This document shows positions 62,713-64,000 of a stretch of 64,000 nucleotides of DNA, piece after piece. Position 1 is the first letter of the stretch. Each line of letters begins with the position of its first letter. Made by a program: the position numbers and the translations under genes. A model generated the notes under the pieces. The model saw only the letters and a program-made list of their open reading frames with translations, did no database searches and had not been told where the DNA came from. The stretch comes from Coemansia sp. RSA 1200 (Eukaryota; Kickxellomycota; Kickxellomycetes; Kickxellales; Kickxellaceae): positions 1 through 64,000 of the forward strand of contig JANBTT010000005.1 of assembly GCA_027578915.1 (NCBI GenBank). Direction: 5' to 3'.

Positions 62713-64000
62713 TTATATGATGAAATCAAGCTCATATCTACGGTACGTGTTGTGGTCATCGTCCTCAATCCTGGGGTAGTATGCCACAAGGGCCGGCTGG
62801 GACGCAACAAACGTCATGTTGTATATCCGCCAGTAGATCTCACGCACCTTCCTTGCAGGGTGGAACAGGCCCTGGAGAGTGTACAGCAGAATGACGCCAG
62901 GGCCAAGACAGACGCGGCAGGACTCGATGGCCTCGAGAACGGCGCATATGGAATGGGGGCTGGTCTCGAAGATGTTGGGCCACAGGTAGTTGAGCAGATG
63001 GAGCATGGGGTCCTCGTTATCCAGACCAGCAACGCCAAGCGCCATATGCTTGATGACAGATGCCGCCTGCTGGCGATGAACAAGGTCGCGGTCAAGGAGA
63101 GCGTCTTCAAGCAAGGGCGTGACGGCATTGACGTAGTCCTTGCCCATGTCGCCAATATACTCAAACAGGAACGAGATGGACTTGAGCACGCCGTTCTGGA
63201 CATTGAGCTCGGGCACGCGGTACTCGTTCATCAGAGCCGGCAGAACAGTGAAGGGGGCGCAGGTCTCAGCAACGATGGCAATGGCTACGGTGGTGCACAC
63301 GCGGGTCTGGCGCTCCTGCACCTTTAGGTTGTTGAGAAGCGTGGCCAGGACGTCCTGCGGACCAATGGCCTTGGCAATGTACCCGAATGTGTTCACAGCA
63401 GCACGCCGAATCGCCTTCTTGTGCGCGCGGAGAAGATCAATCAGACTGAAGCAGTTCCGCATCCACTCGCGGGCACTCACATACTCGGCTCCGCGGTCGG
63501 CGATCCGGCCTACCAGGTCAATGCAGTTCTCTTGCACCTTCTCGTGCCTGTTCTTGAGGATCGGGGTGAGTCGCGGGAGAAGATCTCCGATGGGCGGCTG
63601 CATGTCGGCCATGCCGATGACGTTGACGATCGACTTCAGACCGCCGAGGATCGAGCCCAGAACCTCGGGATACTCCTCGCCCAGATACTCGTATAGCATG
63701 ATGCTGATGCGGCTCATGAGCTCGTCCTCGCCGCACGCCTTCATGACAGGCGCGATGCGAGCAACCAGATCGGCCGCCTGTTGGCGGATCTGCGGATTCT
63801 GGTTGTTCAGGCGCCAGAGAAGAGCCGATGTGATTTGCTGGAGATACGGCTTGGCGCGGATCCCCAGGCCATTAACCACCACGCCAAAGCCGCCGAGCAT
63901 CACCTTGCCTTCGCCAGCTTGTTCCTGGAACGCGTAAAGAACGCCATCCATCAGCAGCTCCTCCAGCCTCCCAACAATGTCCAGGGCGCCAAGGTTGGTG
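62713..64000 (-). CDS. SF3B1: Splicing factor 3B subunit 1 (SF3B1/Hsh155), C-terminal part (5'-partial)
   Basis: The frame is open to the window edge and ends at 62713, giving about 429 residues of the HEAT-repeat superhelix. Diagnostic stretches are YEYLGEEYPEVLGSILGGLK, PRLTPILKNRHEKVQENCID, LVGRIADRGAEYVSAREWM, NTFGYIAKAIGPQDVLATLL and the extreme C-terminus RYELDFII. SF3B1 is the largest SF3b subunit of U2 snRNP and clamps the branch-site duplex. Conservation is very high except in the last 120 residues (LLNYLWPNIFETSPHSICAV, ESCRVCLGPG). The N-terminal U2AF-binding region and hotspot HEAT repeats lie outside the window. It converges with the Eaf1-like gene, 142 bases from it. Confidence 0.96.
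   Translation of the reverse strand, partial: TNLGALDIVGRLEELLMDGVLYAFQEQAGEGKVMLGGFGVVVNGLGIRAKPYLQQITSALLWRLNNQNPQIRQQAADLVARIAPVMKACGEDELMSRISIMLYEYLGEEYPEVLGSILGGLKSIVNVIGMADMQPPIGDLLPRLTPILKNRHEKVQENCIDLVGRIADRGAEYVSAREWMRNCFSLIDLLRAHKKAIRRAAVNTFGYIAKAIGPQDVLATLLNNLKVQERQTRVCTTVAIAIVAETCAPFTVLPALMNEYRVPELNVQNGVLKSISFLFEYIGDMGKDYVNAVTPLLEDALLDRDLVHRQQAASVIKHMALGVAGLDNEDPMLHLLNYLWPNIFETSPHSICAVLEAIESCRVCLGPGVILLYTLQGLFHPARKVREIYWRIYNMTFVASQPALVAYYPRIEDDDHNTYRRYELDFII

Noticed and set aside
4350..62713. Co-localisation of SR140, DDX41 and SF3B1 (splicing), or of ADA2 and Eaf1 (acetyltransferases), as a functional cluster
   Set aside because: The genes are tens of kilobases apart among unrelated genes in mixed orientation. 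Chance is sufficient.

Overview
This window is fungal nuclear DNA. All recognisable genes are eukaryotic and several are fungus-specific or typical of fungi: a multidomain fatty acid synthase, a Zn2Cys6 transcription factor, Mim1, Tvp23 and a UPF0357 protein. The gene set includes DDX41, SR140, a DCAF4-like protein and a MARCH5-like ligase, several of which budding yeast lacks. Together with short introns, CT-rich promoters and moderately GC-rich exons, this points to a non-yeast, possibly early-diverging lineage (Kickxellomycotina or Mucoromycota would fit). That assignment is an inference. A tRNA-Leu(CAG) agrees with the standard code.

Layout, left to right. The window opens inside the C-terminal ketoacyl-synthase part of fatty acid synthase alpha (3-587). 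Two tandem old-yellow-enzyme reductases follow (1443-4243). On the minus strand come the U2-associated factor SR140 and the ribosome-assembly factor MAK21/NOC1. Next are a mitochondrial uS10 protein, a Hem25/SLC25A38 glycine carrier, TVP23, a Mim1 outer-membrane insertase and a p24 cargo receptor. A protein with two HMG boxes (16330-18042) sits in front of a 6.8-kb stretch with no convincing gene (18043-24886), by far the largest gap in an otherwise compact region. A sphingoid-base kinase, a DCAF4-like WD protein, ADA2, ribosomal protein uS17, UPF0357 and DNA polymerase delta subunit 3 follow.

The right half holds a rhodanese, a MARCH5-like RING-CH ligase, a membrane-anchored protein resembling bacterial periplasmic binding proteins, PDCD5, an unrecognised five-exon gene with a GC-AG intron, and a small YABBY/HMG-like chromatin protein. 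Then come a mitochondrial-type lysyl-tRNA synthetase, a tRNA-Leu, a small secreted cysteine-rich protein, a Zn2Cys6 regulator, DDX41 and a 1906-residue Eaf1/Vid21 NuA4 scaffold. The window ends inside the splicing factor SF3B1.

Most genes are unrelated housekeeping units in alternating orientation, often sharing divergent promoters. Loose themes are mitochondrial function (uS10m, Hem25, Mim1, MARCH5, LysRS), splicing (SR140, DDX41, SF3B1) and chromatin (ADA2 of SAGA, Eaf1 of NuA4). Most introns lie within the first 30 codons, which decides many of the start codons below. The least explained items are the membrane-anchored binding protein (39539-41095), the dual-HMG gene with its upstream desert, the unrecognised gene at 43061-45826, and a long imperfect palindrome near 42057.
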